Notes: generated from the letters alone by a model not told the origin. Shown: positions 1-6,974, numbered from the stretch's first letter. The stretch: 8,059 nucleotides of DNA from an uncultured Lachnospiraceae bacterium (GCA_902782625.1 CACZNZ010000187.1:1-8059), one strand, 5' to 3'. Made by a program: numbers and translations.

Positions 1-51
1 CTGTTATTCAGTTGTCAAAAAACAGCTGTCCGCGTCTTGTCCGTCGCGAAC
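1..51 (-). other. Probable rRNA operon leader with boxA-like element
   Basis: Read on the minus strand, this follows the strong promoter at 58-86 and contains TGTTTTTTGACA at 24-13, close to the boxA antitermination element (E. coli form TGCTCTTTAACA). It is followed by ACTGAATAACAG, a string typical of leader and spacer RNA in Clostridial rRNA operons. No open frame or ribosome binding site starts here. I infer that a 16S gene begins just outside the left edge; the rRNA itself is not visible, so this rests on leader resemblance. Confidence 0.5.
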
Positions 52-57
52 TTCTAT

Positions 58-86
58 AATCTATCACAATGAATATGCTTTGTCAA
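58..86 (-). promoter_or_regulatory. Strong extended -10 sigma-A promoter, probably for an rRNA operon
   Basis: On the minus strand a perfect -35 TTGACA (86-81) is followed by a 17-base spacer ending in TGA and then TAGATT (63-58), an extended -10 arrangement. A slightly downstream -10 such as TATAGA is also possible. The DNA upstream (87-121) is rich in A and T runs, as in UP elements of stable RNA promoters. These runs overlap the T tract of the preceding terminator, so eutL transcription ends directly in front of this promoter. Transcription should start near position 51. Confidence 0.65.
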
Positions 87-116
87 GAGTTTTTTTACAT
101 ATGAAAAAAATATGGC

Positions 117-169
117 AAAAAAATATCCCGGACAGGGTACCTGCCGCCGGCAGACCTGTCCGGGATATT
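117..169 (-). terminator. Rho-independent terminator after the eutL-like gene
   Basis: A perfect 15-bp stem (122-136 with 155-169) encloses a smaller CTGCC/GGCAG hairpin (141-145 with 149-153). On the minus strand it is followed at once by seven T (123-117). It starts 12 bases beyond the final TAA of the shell gene and closes the minus-strand transcription unit. No comparable T run follows on the plus strand, so it acts in one direction. Confidence 0.9.
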
Positions 170-181
170 AATGATTAACTA

Positions 182-841
182 TTAGATTTTCAAAGGATCT
201 TTTGCACAGAGCTGCATAGCCTGGGCAAAAGCATTCATTGCATTCTTGCAGGCTGATTCATTTCCTACGAGAATCGCTTTTGCACAATTGTCAAAGTCAG
301 GGGGTGCAATATACTCTGCAACTTTGACATCTCCACCCTTTAATGCCTGATCGATTGCATAAACTGCTTCCACAGGCGGTCCTGCCAGCTAAGCAAGGGC
401 ATCATCTTTTGTCACATCAAGTTCTTCCTGGAAATACCGTCCTGCCGGAGAAATCAAACCGGCAAAGTACAGGAAGCTTCCATCCCCATTTAAATCATAT
501 AAAAATCTCTGTCTTTTGACATAATCATCGATGCTTCTCATGGCGCTGTTGACATCGGCAACCTTCTCACCGGAGATTATGGCAAATGCGGAACCGCTGT
601 TTGCACTCCATTTTACTGCTGCTCCTCCATAGTAGGTATCACAGCTGATTACATCAACTTTGGTCTTTTTGGTCGCATCATCGACAGCACAGTGAAGAAT
701 ATCCGGATAATCTGTTGTGATCACACCGACACACTGATGATTCTCCGGAATCTCATACATCTCCCGGAATTCTTCTTTCATATTTGCGATGATTTTCTGA
801 CTGGTGATCTTCTGATCTACCGGTCTTCCTGGATAAGCCAT
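182..841 (-). pseudogene. eutL: EutL-like microcompartment shell protein, interrupted by an in-frame TAG
   Basis: The frame matches EutL, the trimer-forming shell protein with two BMC domains from ethanolamine-utilisation microcompartments, which forms a gated pore. Visible matches include CVGVITTD (37-44), DDATKKTKVDV (54-64), YYGGAA (70-75), APP/GPP-VEAVYAIDQALK (154-167) and ACKNAMNAF near the C-terminus. Codon 151 is TAG (389-391), but the same frame continues for 68 more codons to TAA at 182. Counting the TAG as one residue gives 219 aa, the length I recall for E. coli EutL. The remembered E. coli protein has Tyr at this site, one base from TAG. The break lies inside the second BMC domain, so the 150-aa product should not fold as a complete shell subunit. 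AAAGGAGG precedes the ATG at 841, and the dehydrogenase gene ends 28 bases upstream. Readthrough, restart at GTG 373 or sequencing error are the alternatives to a true pseudogene. Confidence 0.85.
389..391 (-). other. In-frame amber codon in the eutL-like gene
   Basis: The codons around it read DDALA, TAG, LAGPP. Both sides are in the same frame and both align to EutL, so this is a single nonsense change and not a frameshift. The next base is C. The yebC gene in this window ends on a genuine TAG (6243-6245), which argues against genome-wide reassignment of TAG to an amino acid. Confidence 0.9.
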
Positions 842-869
842 AGTCTGCCTCCTTTCAGTTTTTCATTGT

Positions 870-2168
870 TTATTTCACTTCTGCCATGCCAAAGGCATAT
901 CCTTCATTGAAGTTACGTGCGTTCTCCATCGTCACACCGGCAATCGCCTGCAGTGCCTCTCTGGTAAAGAATGCCTGGTGGGATGTAAGGATCAGATTCG
1001 GGAAAGTGGTAAGACGAGCCACGATGGAGTTCCCAAGCATATCGTCAGAATGATCTGTATACACATTTGCATCTTCTCCTTCATATACATCCAGAGCCAC
1101 AGCATGGAATTTCTTTGCACGCAGTCCACGAATCAGCGCCTCTGCGTCAACCAGCGGACCTCTGGAGGTGTTCACCAGCATTACGCCTTCTTTCATCATG
1201 CCGATTGCTTCGTCATTGATCAGATGATAGGTTCCTCCTTCTCCCATGATCAATGGTGCATGCAGAGAGATCAGATCTGATTTCTGAAGCAGTTCTTCCT
1301 TTGTCACATACGTCAGAAGACCCTGCTCTTCGAGTGCCTTATTGGGATACGCATCCCATCCAAGTACTGTCATGCCGTAGCCTTTACAGATTCTTGCCAT
1401 GATCTGACCGATCCTTCCGGTTCCCATGATCCCGGCAACTTTATTGTGCAGATCCACGCCGAGAAGTCCACTTAAGGCAAAGTTGTTGTCCTTCACCTTT
1501 GCATATGCTTTATGAATCCTGCGGTTGGCAGCCTGCAGAATGGTCATGGCATGTTCTGCCACAGCATAAGGAGAATATGCAGGCACACGCAGAACAGTGA
1601 TACCGTACTCTTTGGCAGCTTCACTGTCGACATTGTTAAATCCGGCGCAGCGAAGCAGAATACATTTTACACCGCCCTGGGCAAGAGCTTCCACTACTTC
1701 GCGGGGTGCTTCATCATTCACGAAGATACATACGGCATCAAACCCTTCTGCCAAATGAGCAGATTCAATCGTCAGTATGCTGTTGAAATACTTGATATCA
1801 ACATTGTAGGTTCCCTCTCCTTTATCTCTGGAGAGCTCACTGAAGAATATCCTGTCATAATCCTTCGTCCCGAAAAATGCGACTTTAAGAATCGATGATT
1901 TTTTCTTCGCCGGCTCCAGTCGGTCAAGCACTTCCGTCAGTTTTTCTACAACAGCATCCTCGTCTGTTCCCTCAATCGTAATATCGAGACGGGATCCCTT
2001 TGCAGCATGAAGGGCAAGAATCTGAATGACATTGTTTCCGCTTGCTACAGCACCGTTACATTCGATTCGGACTGAGCTTTTGAATTCGGTACATGCCTGG
2101 GCAATCAATGTTGCCGGTCTGGCATGAATGCCTAATGGACCTGTGACTTCATGGGTGATCTTTCGCAT
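870..2168 (-). CDS. HPr domain fused to D-lactate-dehydrogenase-type 2-hydroxyacid dehydrogenase
   Basis: Residues 1-88 form an HPr-like phosphocarrier domain with GIHARPA; His15 and Arg17 sit exactly where HPr accepts phosphate from Enzyme I. The regulatory Ser46 is Asn here (SGNN, 43-46). A Lys-rich linker (88-90) leads to a D-isomer-specific 2-hydroxyacid dehydrogenase of about 340 residues, the usual length. It shows RCAGFNNVD (173-181), the Rossmann motif GTGRIG (249-254), an acidic residue for NAD at D272, and the catalytic set R336 (NTSRGP), E363 (DVYEGED) and H397 (TSHQAF). Expected chemistry is NADH-dependent reduction of pyruvate or a related 2-oxo acid to the D-hydroxy acid in the cytoplasm; the exact substrate is not decided by sequence. 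AAGGAGG lies 9 bases before the ATG. The EutL-like gene follows after 28 bases, probably in one transcript. Whether His15 is phosphorylated and controls the enzyme is inference. Confidence 0.93.
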   Translation of the reverse strand: MRKITHEVTGPLGIHARPATLIAQACTEFKSSVRIECNGAVASGNNVIQILALHAAKGSRLDITIEGTDEDAVVEKLTEVLDRLEPAKKKSSILKVAFFGTKDYDRIFFSELSRDKGEGTYNVDIKYFNSILTIESAHLAEGFDAVCIFVNDEAPREVVEALAQGGVKCILLRCAGFNNVDSEAAKEYGITVLRVPAYSPYAVAEHAMTILQAANRRIHKAYAKVKDNNFALSGLLGVDLHNKVAGIMGTGRIGQIMARICKGYGMTVLGWDAYPNKALEEQGLLTYVTKEELLQKSDLISLHAPLIMGEGGTYHLINDEAIGMMKEGVMLVNTSRGPLVDAEALIRGLRAKKFHAVALDVYEGEDANVYTDHSDDMLGNSIVARLTTFPNLILTSHQAFFTREALQAIAGVTMENARNFNEGYAFGMAEVK

Positions 2169-2207
2169 AGTATCATCCTCCTTTTGTGTAATCCCTTAAT
2201 ATTTTAT

Positions 2208-2238
2208 ATTATACAGGTTTATTTAACTTTAACAGTAA
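2208..2238 (-). promoter_or_regulatory. Candidate promoter for the HPr-dehydrogenase and eutL-like genes
   Basis: A perfect TATAAT (2213-2208, minus strand) lies about 40 bases before the dehydrogenase ATG. The best -35, TTACTG (2238-2233), is poor and spaced 19 bases away, inside the end of the surface protein gene. A 6-3-6 palindrome, TAATAT-TTT-ATATTA (2197-2211), overlaps the -10. No terminator separates the surface protein gene, so readthrough from it is also possible. Confidence 0.45.
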
Positions 2239-3922
2239 TCGCCTTTTTGGCACCGCTTACTGCAATCGCATATACCTTGCAGCTGCCTGCCTTCTTTGCA
2301 GTAATCTTTCCGCTTCTGTTTACGCTTGCTACAGAAGGTGCACTACTTTTATAACGAAGTTTTGGCGCATGTTCTGTTGACATAACCTTCTTGGAACCGA
2401 TAACCGGTGTAACACTGGCTTTGATTCTGAAGGTTTTTCCTTTCTTCAGAACAACGCTGTTTTTTGGGAGTGTCACGCTCTTGGAGTTCGTTTCATTGCC
2501 CATGTATTTTCCAGTATAAGCGTGAACCATCAATCCGGTTTTCACATATTTCTTTTTGCCGCCTTTGATCACATACGCTCTCACATAACCTCTATACGAG
2601 CAGTGGGACTTCAGTCCTCCCTTTGTATATGTGAAGACACTGTTGCCTTTGATCGTCTTTATCTTTTTCGGAGCAAATTCTTTTCCATTTGTGATACATT
2701 TGCAGAAATAAACATCATATCCATCAGCATTTTTCAGTTTTGTCCATGTGAACTTCAGCTTTTTACTTCCGACTGATTTGATTTCATTAAAAAACAGCTC
2801 CGATGAAACCTTCCTTTGGGCTGGTTTTTTCTTCTTTGTGGTTTTCTTTTTCTGTTCTTCTTTCAGTTTAGGGATCGCTTTGGTCTCTTTGTGGGAAGCA
2901 TCATTCTTACATACACGGGTCATGACTCCTTCCTCTTGTACCGTAGCCTCTTTTGTTACTTTCCAGTCGCCCCAGTCATGTCCGGTCGCCTTGTCCGTCA
3001 CTGTTTTTCTGGACAGTTCTTTGCCGCATCCTGTACAGTAGGTAGCCTCTTCATGGCTGCCTTCTTCTGTGCAGGTAGGCTTGACGATTTTTTCATTCTT
3101 AGCGCTGCCCTCCTGATGTGTAATGTATTTTGCTTCTATAATTCCTGTAAATCTCATAGAAGACCCTACAGCTTGATATACATCTGTTTGCTCTCCATTG
3201 ACGTATACTTTTGTTGACGGTCCGCCCATATCCAGGCCATCCATATAATATCCAAAATCAGGAGACGTTACGATATACAAGAAGTAGTCTTTATCCGGAG
3301 AGATTTTTCCACTATACTGATTTTCGGTAGAAATATCGTAGCTCATACTATTAACAAGGAAATTAACAGGTCCATTTTCATCCGTTAAGATTTTCACATG
3401 TTCGGATGTGCATTTTACATCAGCCACAGGAGCCTTTTTCTCAAACTCCTCTCCGCAAATCAAAGAAGCATCGATATTGATTGCCTCTATTTTCTTTTGC
3501 CATTGAATATAAAAAACCTGATTTTCTTCTTCCGTTTTACTATCAGTATCATTCGCCTGTTGGGTAAAATCATTTTTATCTACATAATCAGTAGTCGGAT
3601 GCAGACCGATACCATCTTTGCCGCCAGTATGATGAAAAGCTCCGTCATATTCATCGGAACAAAGGGTCCCTAACCATAGGCGAACCTCTCCTACCTTAAT
3701 GTTTTCTGAACAAAGAAAAGAAATCTTTGTTCCATCAAGTTTAGCATCGCTAAAATTAGAATTTATATTAATGTCACTTACCAATTCCTCAGTCAGATAG
3801 TTCCCATGTCCTTCCCCCGCTTCCAGATAAAGTTTTACATCTGCAGCCTTGGCTGACATCGGCATCATAAAGAACGCCGCAAACAGCCCGAACATCATGG
3901 TAATCAATAATTTTCTTTTCAT
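2219..3922 (-). CDS. Secreted surface protein with cysteine-motif, Fn3-like and Big_2 domains
   Basis: The protein has 567 residues. Residues 1-26 are a Sec signal peptide: basic start KRK, hydrophobic core, and AKA before A27. Residues 27-265 form an unrecognised, acidic extracellular region. Residues 270-352 hold a cysteine/histidine motif seen in Clostridial surface proteins (C284, CTGC at 296-299, GHDWGDW 314-320, C338, H344), possibly metal binding. A Lys-rich linker (355-371) follows. Residues 373-470 resemble an Fn3-like fold (FTWTKLKNADGYDVYF), and 482-567 are a bacterial Ig-like group 2 domain (VTLPKNSVVLKKGKTF, then SSAPSVASVNRSGKITAKKAG). There is no LPXTG signal or C-terminal membrane anchor, so it is secreted or held by charge and wall binding. 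GGAAAGGGG precedes the ATG. The exact role is unknown; adhesion or a wall-associated function is only inferred. Confidence 0.85.
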   Translation of the reverse strand: MKRKLLITMMFGLFAAFFMMPMSAKAADVKLYLEAGEGHGNYLTEELVSDININSNFSDAKLDGTKISFLCSENIKVGEVRLWLGTLCSDEYDGAFHHTGGKDGIGLHPTTDYVDKNDFTQQANDTDSKTEEENQVFYIQWQKKIEAINIDASLICGEEFEKKAPVADVKCTSEHVKILTDENGPVNFLVNSMSYDISTENQYSGKISPDKDYFLYIVTSPDFGYYMDGLDMGGPSTKVYVNGEQTDVYQAVGSSMRFTGIIEAKYITHQEGSAKNEKIVKPTCTEEGSHEEATYCTGCGKELSRKTVTDKATGHDWGDWKVTKEATVQEEGVMTRVCKNDASHKETKAIPKLKEEQKKKTTKKKKPAQRKVSSELFFNEIKSVGSKKLKFTWTKLKNADGYDVYFCKCITNGKEFAPKKIKTIKGNSVFTYTKGGLKSHCSYRGYVRAYVIKGGKKKYVKTGLMVHAYTGKYMGNETNSKSVTLPKNSVVLKKGKTFRIKASVTPVIGSKKVMSTEHAPKLRYKSSAPSVASVNRSGKITAKKAGSCKVYAIAVSGAKKAITVKVK

Positions 3923-3982
3923 CTTTTCCCCTTTCCACCTATTTCCTGTAAAAGTTTTGCATCATGAAAAAACTTCAACAAA

Positions 3983-4012
3983 ATTATACCACACATATAG
4001 GTAATTTGCCAA
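3983..4012 (-). promoter_or_regulatory. Promoter of the surface protein gene
   Basis: On the minus strand TTGGCA (4012-4007) and a perfect TATAAT (3988-3983) are separated by 18 bases. TGG directly before TATAAT makes an extended -10. The start site would be near 3976, giving a leader of about 50 bases before the ATG at 3922. No terminator-like hairpin or riboswitch fold is evident in that leader. Confidence 0.65.
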
Positions 4013-4094
4013 AGATATCTACGTCCGCTTTTAAAAATATCAGTAAAAATTACTCCGTCCAAAAGCATGCTGATTTCACTTTTACAATTCCTTG

Positions 4095-4125
4095 TGATAC
4101 AATGGATAAGACTGTGAAAAGGAGG
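4095..4125 (+). promoter_or_regulatory. Extended -10 promoter and ribosome binding site of dinB
   Basis: TGATACAAT (4095-4103) is an extended -10 element with no good -35 at the expected distance. AAGGAGG (4119-4125) lies 8 bases before the ATG at 4134 and fixes the start. The leader would be only about 25 bases. I found no Firmicute LexA box (GAAC-N4-GTTC) between 3923 and 4133, so SOS control is not supported by sequence. Confidence 0.5.
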
Positions 4126-4133
4126 AGCATTCC

Positions 4134-5342
4134 ATGGCAGGAAAAAAAGGGCAACGTACCATTTTTCATATTGATGTGAACTCGGCTTTTTTATCCTGGA
4201 GTGCGCTTAAACTTCTTAAGGAAGATCCTCATGCCGTCGATCTTCGTACGATTCCTTCCGCGGTAGGGGGTGATGTTAAAAGCCGCAGAGGGGTGATCAC
4301 CGCCAAATCCATCCCTGCCAAAAAATATGGGGTACAGACAGGAGAACCGGTGGTGAAAGCTCTTCAAAAATGTCCTAACCTTACCGTGGTCCGTTCAGAT
4401 TTTGAAACATATCGTCACTATTCCAGGGAGTTCATCCGCATCCTTATGAAGCATTCTCCCCTTGTACAGAAAGTCTCGATTGACGAAGCATTTCTTGACA
4501 TGACAGGTAGGGATGGCAACTATGAAAACCGAATTCAGACAGGCGAGGCATTCCCTCTGAGTGCTGCCAGGGCAATCAAAGACGAAATCCATGAAACACT
4601 GGGATTTACGGTCAATGTCGGGATTTCTTCCAACAAACTGCTGGCCAAGATGGCAAGTGATTTCAAAAAGCCGAACCGGATCCACACTCTCTTTCCAGAT
4701 GAAGTGCCTTTGAAAATGTGGCCCCTTCCCATCCGGGATCTCTACGGATGCGGCAGCGCGACCGCAGACCGTCTTTCGGCTCTGGGTTTTCGAACGATCG
4801 GGGAAGTGGCGGCCCTGCCACTTTCAACACTGCAGGGTTTTCTGGGCAATAAAGCCGGAGAGCGAATCCATGCCAGTGCAAATGGACTGGGCAGCGACCA
4901 GGTCAATCCGGAAAAACGGAAAGCCAAAAGCTATTCCAACGAGACAACACTCAAAGAAGATGTCACCGACAATAATTATATCGATATCACACCTGACGTA
5001 CTGCATCGATTGTCTGCCAAGGTTTCTGAAAGAATGAAGCGAGACAGGATACTCGGCCTGACTGTCAGTGTCAGTGTGAAGACCAACACCTTTGAGCGCC
5101 ATTCCAGACAGACGACTTTGGAAACAGCCACGAATGACAAGGATATCATTCTGACCCATGCTTCTTCGCTGCTTGCAGAACTCTGTCTCGGCGAAGATGG
5201 CCTTTTCACAAAAGGATATGGCGTTCGACTAATCGGCATCGGCATTGCCCGTCTTACTGATAATGCCTATGAGCAGATCAGTCTTTTTGATCTGATGAAT
5301 CATAGAGGAGACACCAAGGAGAAGAAATATAATGATTATTGA
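4134..5342 (+). CDS. dinB: DNA polymerase IV (Y-family translesion polymerase)
   Basis: At 402 residues this has full Y-family length. The palm catalytic residues are D14 (FHIDVNSAF) and D117-E118 (SIDEAFLD). F19 sits at the steric-gate position that excludes ribonucleotides. RRGVITAKS (51-59) and GVQTGE (66-71) are the fingers segment that contacts the incoming nucleotide. NVGISSNKLLAKMASDFKKP (161-180) is the typical end of the palm, followed by a thumb with helix-hairpin-helix-like DLYGCGSATADRLSALGF. The little finger ends in QISLF (381-385), a beta-clamp binding motif. The enzyme is expected to copy past damaged or stalled template bases with low fidelity and no proofreading. Its last 11 bases overlap the start of the downstream hydrolase gene, so the two are probably cotranscribed and translationally coupled. 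Confidence 0.95.
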   Translation: MAGKKGQRTIFHIDVNSAFLSWSALKLLKEDPHAVDLRTIPSAVGGDVKSRRGVITAKSIPAKKYGVQTGEPVVKALQKCPNLTVVRSDFETYRHYSREFIRILMKHSPLVQKVSIDEAFLDMTGRDGNYENRIQTGEAFPLSAARAIKDEIHETLGFTVNVGISSNKLLAKMASDFKKPNRIHTLFPDEVPLKMWPLPIRDLYGCGSATADRLSALGFRTIGEVAALPLSTLQGFLGNKAGERIHASANGLGSDQVNPEKRKAKSYSNETTLKEDVTDNNYIDITPDVLHRLSAKVSERMKRDRILGLTVSVSVKTNTFERHSRQTTLETATNDKDIILTHASSLLAELCLGEDGLFTKGYGVRLIGIGIARLTDNAYEQISLFDLMNHRGDTKEKKYNDY

Positions 5343-6210
5343 TTTTCATACACATTCATTTCCGGAAAAGATCTGTCACCGTGTGGTAGAACATCTGAGC
5401 GATGTTGCACACATTTCCTATTTTACAGACGGTTCCATCCCGGGCCTACTTGAATCCATGAGACGGTGCCAGGTCGATTATTCGGTAAACTTTCCGGTTA
5501 TGACAAGACCTGATCAGGTCGTATCGATCAATGACAAGCAGATTCGTCACAGTGAATCTCTTTTTGAGAAGGGAATCATCTCTTTTGGCGGCATGCACCC
5601 GGATTATCCGGACATAAAGAAAGAGCTCAGGAGGCTGAAGGATCACGGTATCGTCGGCATCAAGCTTCACCCTGCGTACCAGGAAACAGACATCGAAGAT
5701 ATTCGCATGAAAAGGATCATTGCTGAAGCATCTGCACAAGACATGGTCGTGCTCATTCACGCCGGGATCGACGTCGGCCTATGTGACCACGATTATGCTC
5801 CGGTATCCCAGATTCTTTCTTTGATCGATGAGATACACCCTTCCAAACTGGTCCTTGCTCACATGGGAGGATGGGGTGCCTGGGATGACGTCGCCAGGTA
5901 TCTGGCAGGTGCACCGGTATGGCTGGATACCTCCTTCTCCATCGGACCGGTAATCAAGAAATTCGGTCAGGAAGATCTGCTTGCCTTCGATGACAATCTG
6001 TCTTTAGAAGATTTCACTGCTTTGTGCAAGCTCCATGGAACAGAGCGCATCCTGTTCGCCACGGATTCCCCCTGGTCCGAACAGGCAATCTATACGAATT
6101 ACATCATGAGAGCAGATTTTTCTGATGAAGAAAAAGAACATATCCTTTGGAAAAATGCCGTGGATCTGCTGGAGATTCCTGCCCTCACAAAAAAAAGAGT
6201 GCCGCGCTGA
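5332..6210 (+). CDS. Amidohydrolase family metal-dependent hydrolase (Amidohydro_2 type)
   Basis: The 292-residue protein opens with DFHTH, the HxH metal ligands H6 and H8, as in the amidohydrolase superfamily. Later superfamily landmarks are GIKLHPAYQ (109-117), VLIHAG with H143, VLAHMGG with H177, and FATDSPW with the conserved D245. This pattern fits the TIM-barrel Amidohydro_2 group (related to decarboxylases and cytosolic hydrolases) and is also reminiscent of TatD nucleases. The substrate cannot be read from sequence. There is no signal peptide, so it is cytoplasmic. The start ATG lies inside the end of dinB, with AAGGAG (5316-5321) 10 bases upstream. The last codons (TKKRVPR, stop) overlap the terminator of the convergent yebC gene, so the basic tail may be shaped by that element and not by protein function. 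Confidence 0.88.
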   Translation: MIIDFHTHSFPEKICHRVVEHLSDVAHISYFTDGSIPGLLESMRRCQVDYSVNFPVMTRPDQVVSINDKQIRHSESLFEKGIISFGGMHPDYPDIKKELRRLKDHGIVGIKLHPAYQETDIEDIRMKRIIAEASAQDMVVLIHAGIDVGLCDHDYAPVSQILSLIDEIHPSKLVLAHMGGWGAWDDVARYLAGAPVWLDTSFSIGPVIKKFGQEDLLAFDDNLSLEDFTALCKLHGTERILFATDSPWSEQAIYTNYIMRADFSDEEKEHILWKNAVDLLEIPALTKKRVPR

Positions 6211-6222
6211 CGTGCGGCACTC
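6189..6222 (-). terminator. Rho-independent terminator of yebC, overlapping the hydrolase CDS
   Basis: A 9-bp perfect stem GAGTGCCGC/GCGGCACTC (6197-6205 with 6214-6222) is followed on the minus strand by eight T (6196-6189). It lies about 20 bases beyond the yebC stop. On the plus strand the hairpin has no T tract, so it is not a good terminator for the hydrolase, whose stop codon at 6208-6210 falls in the loop. Confidence 0.88.
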
Positions 6223-6242
6223 CCTGATAAAACCATTATATT

Positions 6243-6974
6243 CTATTCTTCTTCCCAGTTATGATAGACAGCCTGGACATCGTCGTCTTCTTCCAGAAGA
6301 TCGAGTGTACGGTTCAGGTTTTTGATATCATCGGGATCTGACAGTTTCACATAGTTGTCCGGAATCATGGTCACTTCTGCGGAAGCCATCGGGACATTTT
6401 CTTTCTCGAGTGCTTCTCTTACTTCACGGAAAGAATCCGGATCGGTGATGATTTCATAACTGTCGTCTTCTTCTACGAAATCCTCTGCTCCTGCATCCAG
6501 GGCAAGCATCATGAATTCATCTGGATCAGTCTCGTATTCTTCTTTTGATACAATGATCTGTCCTTTTTTCTGGAACATGAAAGAAACACATCCGGAGGTT
6601 CCGATATTGCCTTTTCCTTTGGAGAAAGCAGAACGTACATTGGCTGCGGTACGGTTTTTGTTGTCGGTAAGTGTCTCAACAATGATGGCGATACCACTCG
6701 GGCCGTAACCTTCATAGGTATTCTGCACATAATTGACTGCCTCGGCATTGCCCGCTGCCTTTTTGATACCACGCTCGATCGTGTCGTTAGGCATATTGTT
6801 GGATTTTGCCTTGGCGATAACGTCACGCAGCTTGGAGTTGTTGGCAGGATCAGGACCACCTTCTTTGACCGCCACGGCGATCTCACGGCCAATCACGGTA
6901 AAGATCTTGCCTCTTGCTGCATCATTTTTTTCTTTTTTATGTTTGATATTCGCAAATTTTGAATGTCCTGACAT
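6243..6974 (-). CDS. yebC: YebC/PmpR family regulator or translation factor
   Basis: At 243 residues this has standard family length. It begins with the signature [18 protein letters not shown], followed by RGKIF, and carries [16 protein letters not shown] (85-100), [12 protein letters not shown] (103-114) and GCVSFMF (128-134). The C-terminus is very acidic ([18 protein letters not shown]). Members were described as DNA-binding transcriptional regulators (PmpR) and more recently linked to translation of proline-rich stretches; sequence does not choose between these roles. The protein is cytoplasmic. AAGGAG lies about 9 bases before the ATG. The stop codon is TAG, followed by a clear terminator. 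It lies downstream of the CBS gene on the same strand, with its own promoter in the gap. Confidence 0.95.
   Translation of the reverse strand: MSGHSKFANIKHKKEKNDAARGKIFTVIGREIAVAVKEGGPDPANNSKLRDVIAKAKSNNMPNDTIERGIKKAAGNAEAVNYVQNTYEGYGPSGIAIIVETLTDNKNRTAANVRSAFSKGKGNIGTSGCVSFMFQKKGQIIVSKEEYETDPDEFMMLALDAGAEDFVEEDDSYEIITDPDSFREVREALEKENVPMASAEVTMIPDNYVKLSDPDDIKNLNRTLDLLEEDDDVQAVYHNWEEE

Noticed and set aside
182..373. Separate small gene starting at GTG 373
   Set aside because: It is the in-frame continuation of the EutL-like sequence after the amber codon; the only upstream site is a weak AGGA. Restart there is possible but not supported as an independent gene.
389..391. Pyrrolysine or global TAG recoding
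   Set aside because: yebC ends in a real TAG followed by a terminator, EutL has no known need for pyrrolysine, and no pyl gene is in the window.
1512..1898. Plus-strand open frame of 128 codons
   Set aside because: It is antisense to well-conserved dehydrogenase sequence, has no ribosome site and no recognisable protein pattern.
3923..4133. SOS (LexA) box or riboswitch between the divergent genes
   Set aside because: No GAAC-N4-GTTC motif is present and no long stable fold is seen; a short AGTAA-AAA-TTACT repeat (4042-4054) is too weak to call.
3964..4179. Plus-strand open frame of 71 codons from ATG 3964
   Set aside because: It covers both divergent promoters and runs into dinB in another frame, with no ribosome site.
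4395..5245. Several minus-strand open frames inside dinB
   Set aside because: They are mutually overlapping shadows of the polymerase coding frame with no start signals or recognisable products.
6188..6226. Programmed -1 frameshift at the A8 run before a hairpin in the hydrolase gene
   Set aside because: The stem starts directly after the A run, without the usual 5-8 base spacer, and the run is explained as the T tract of the yebC terminator.
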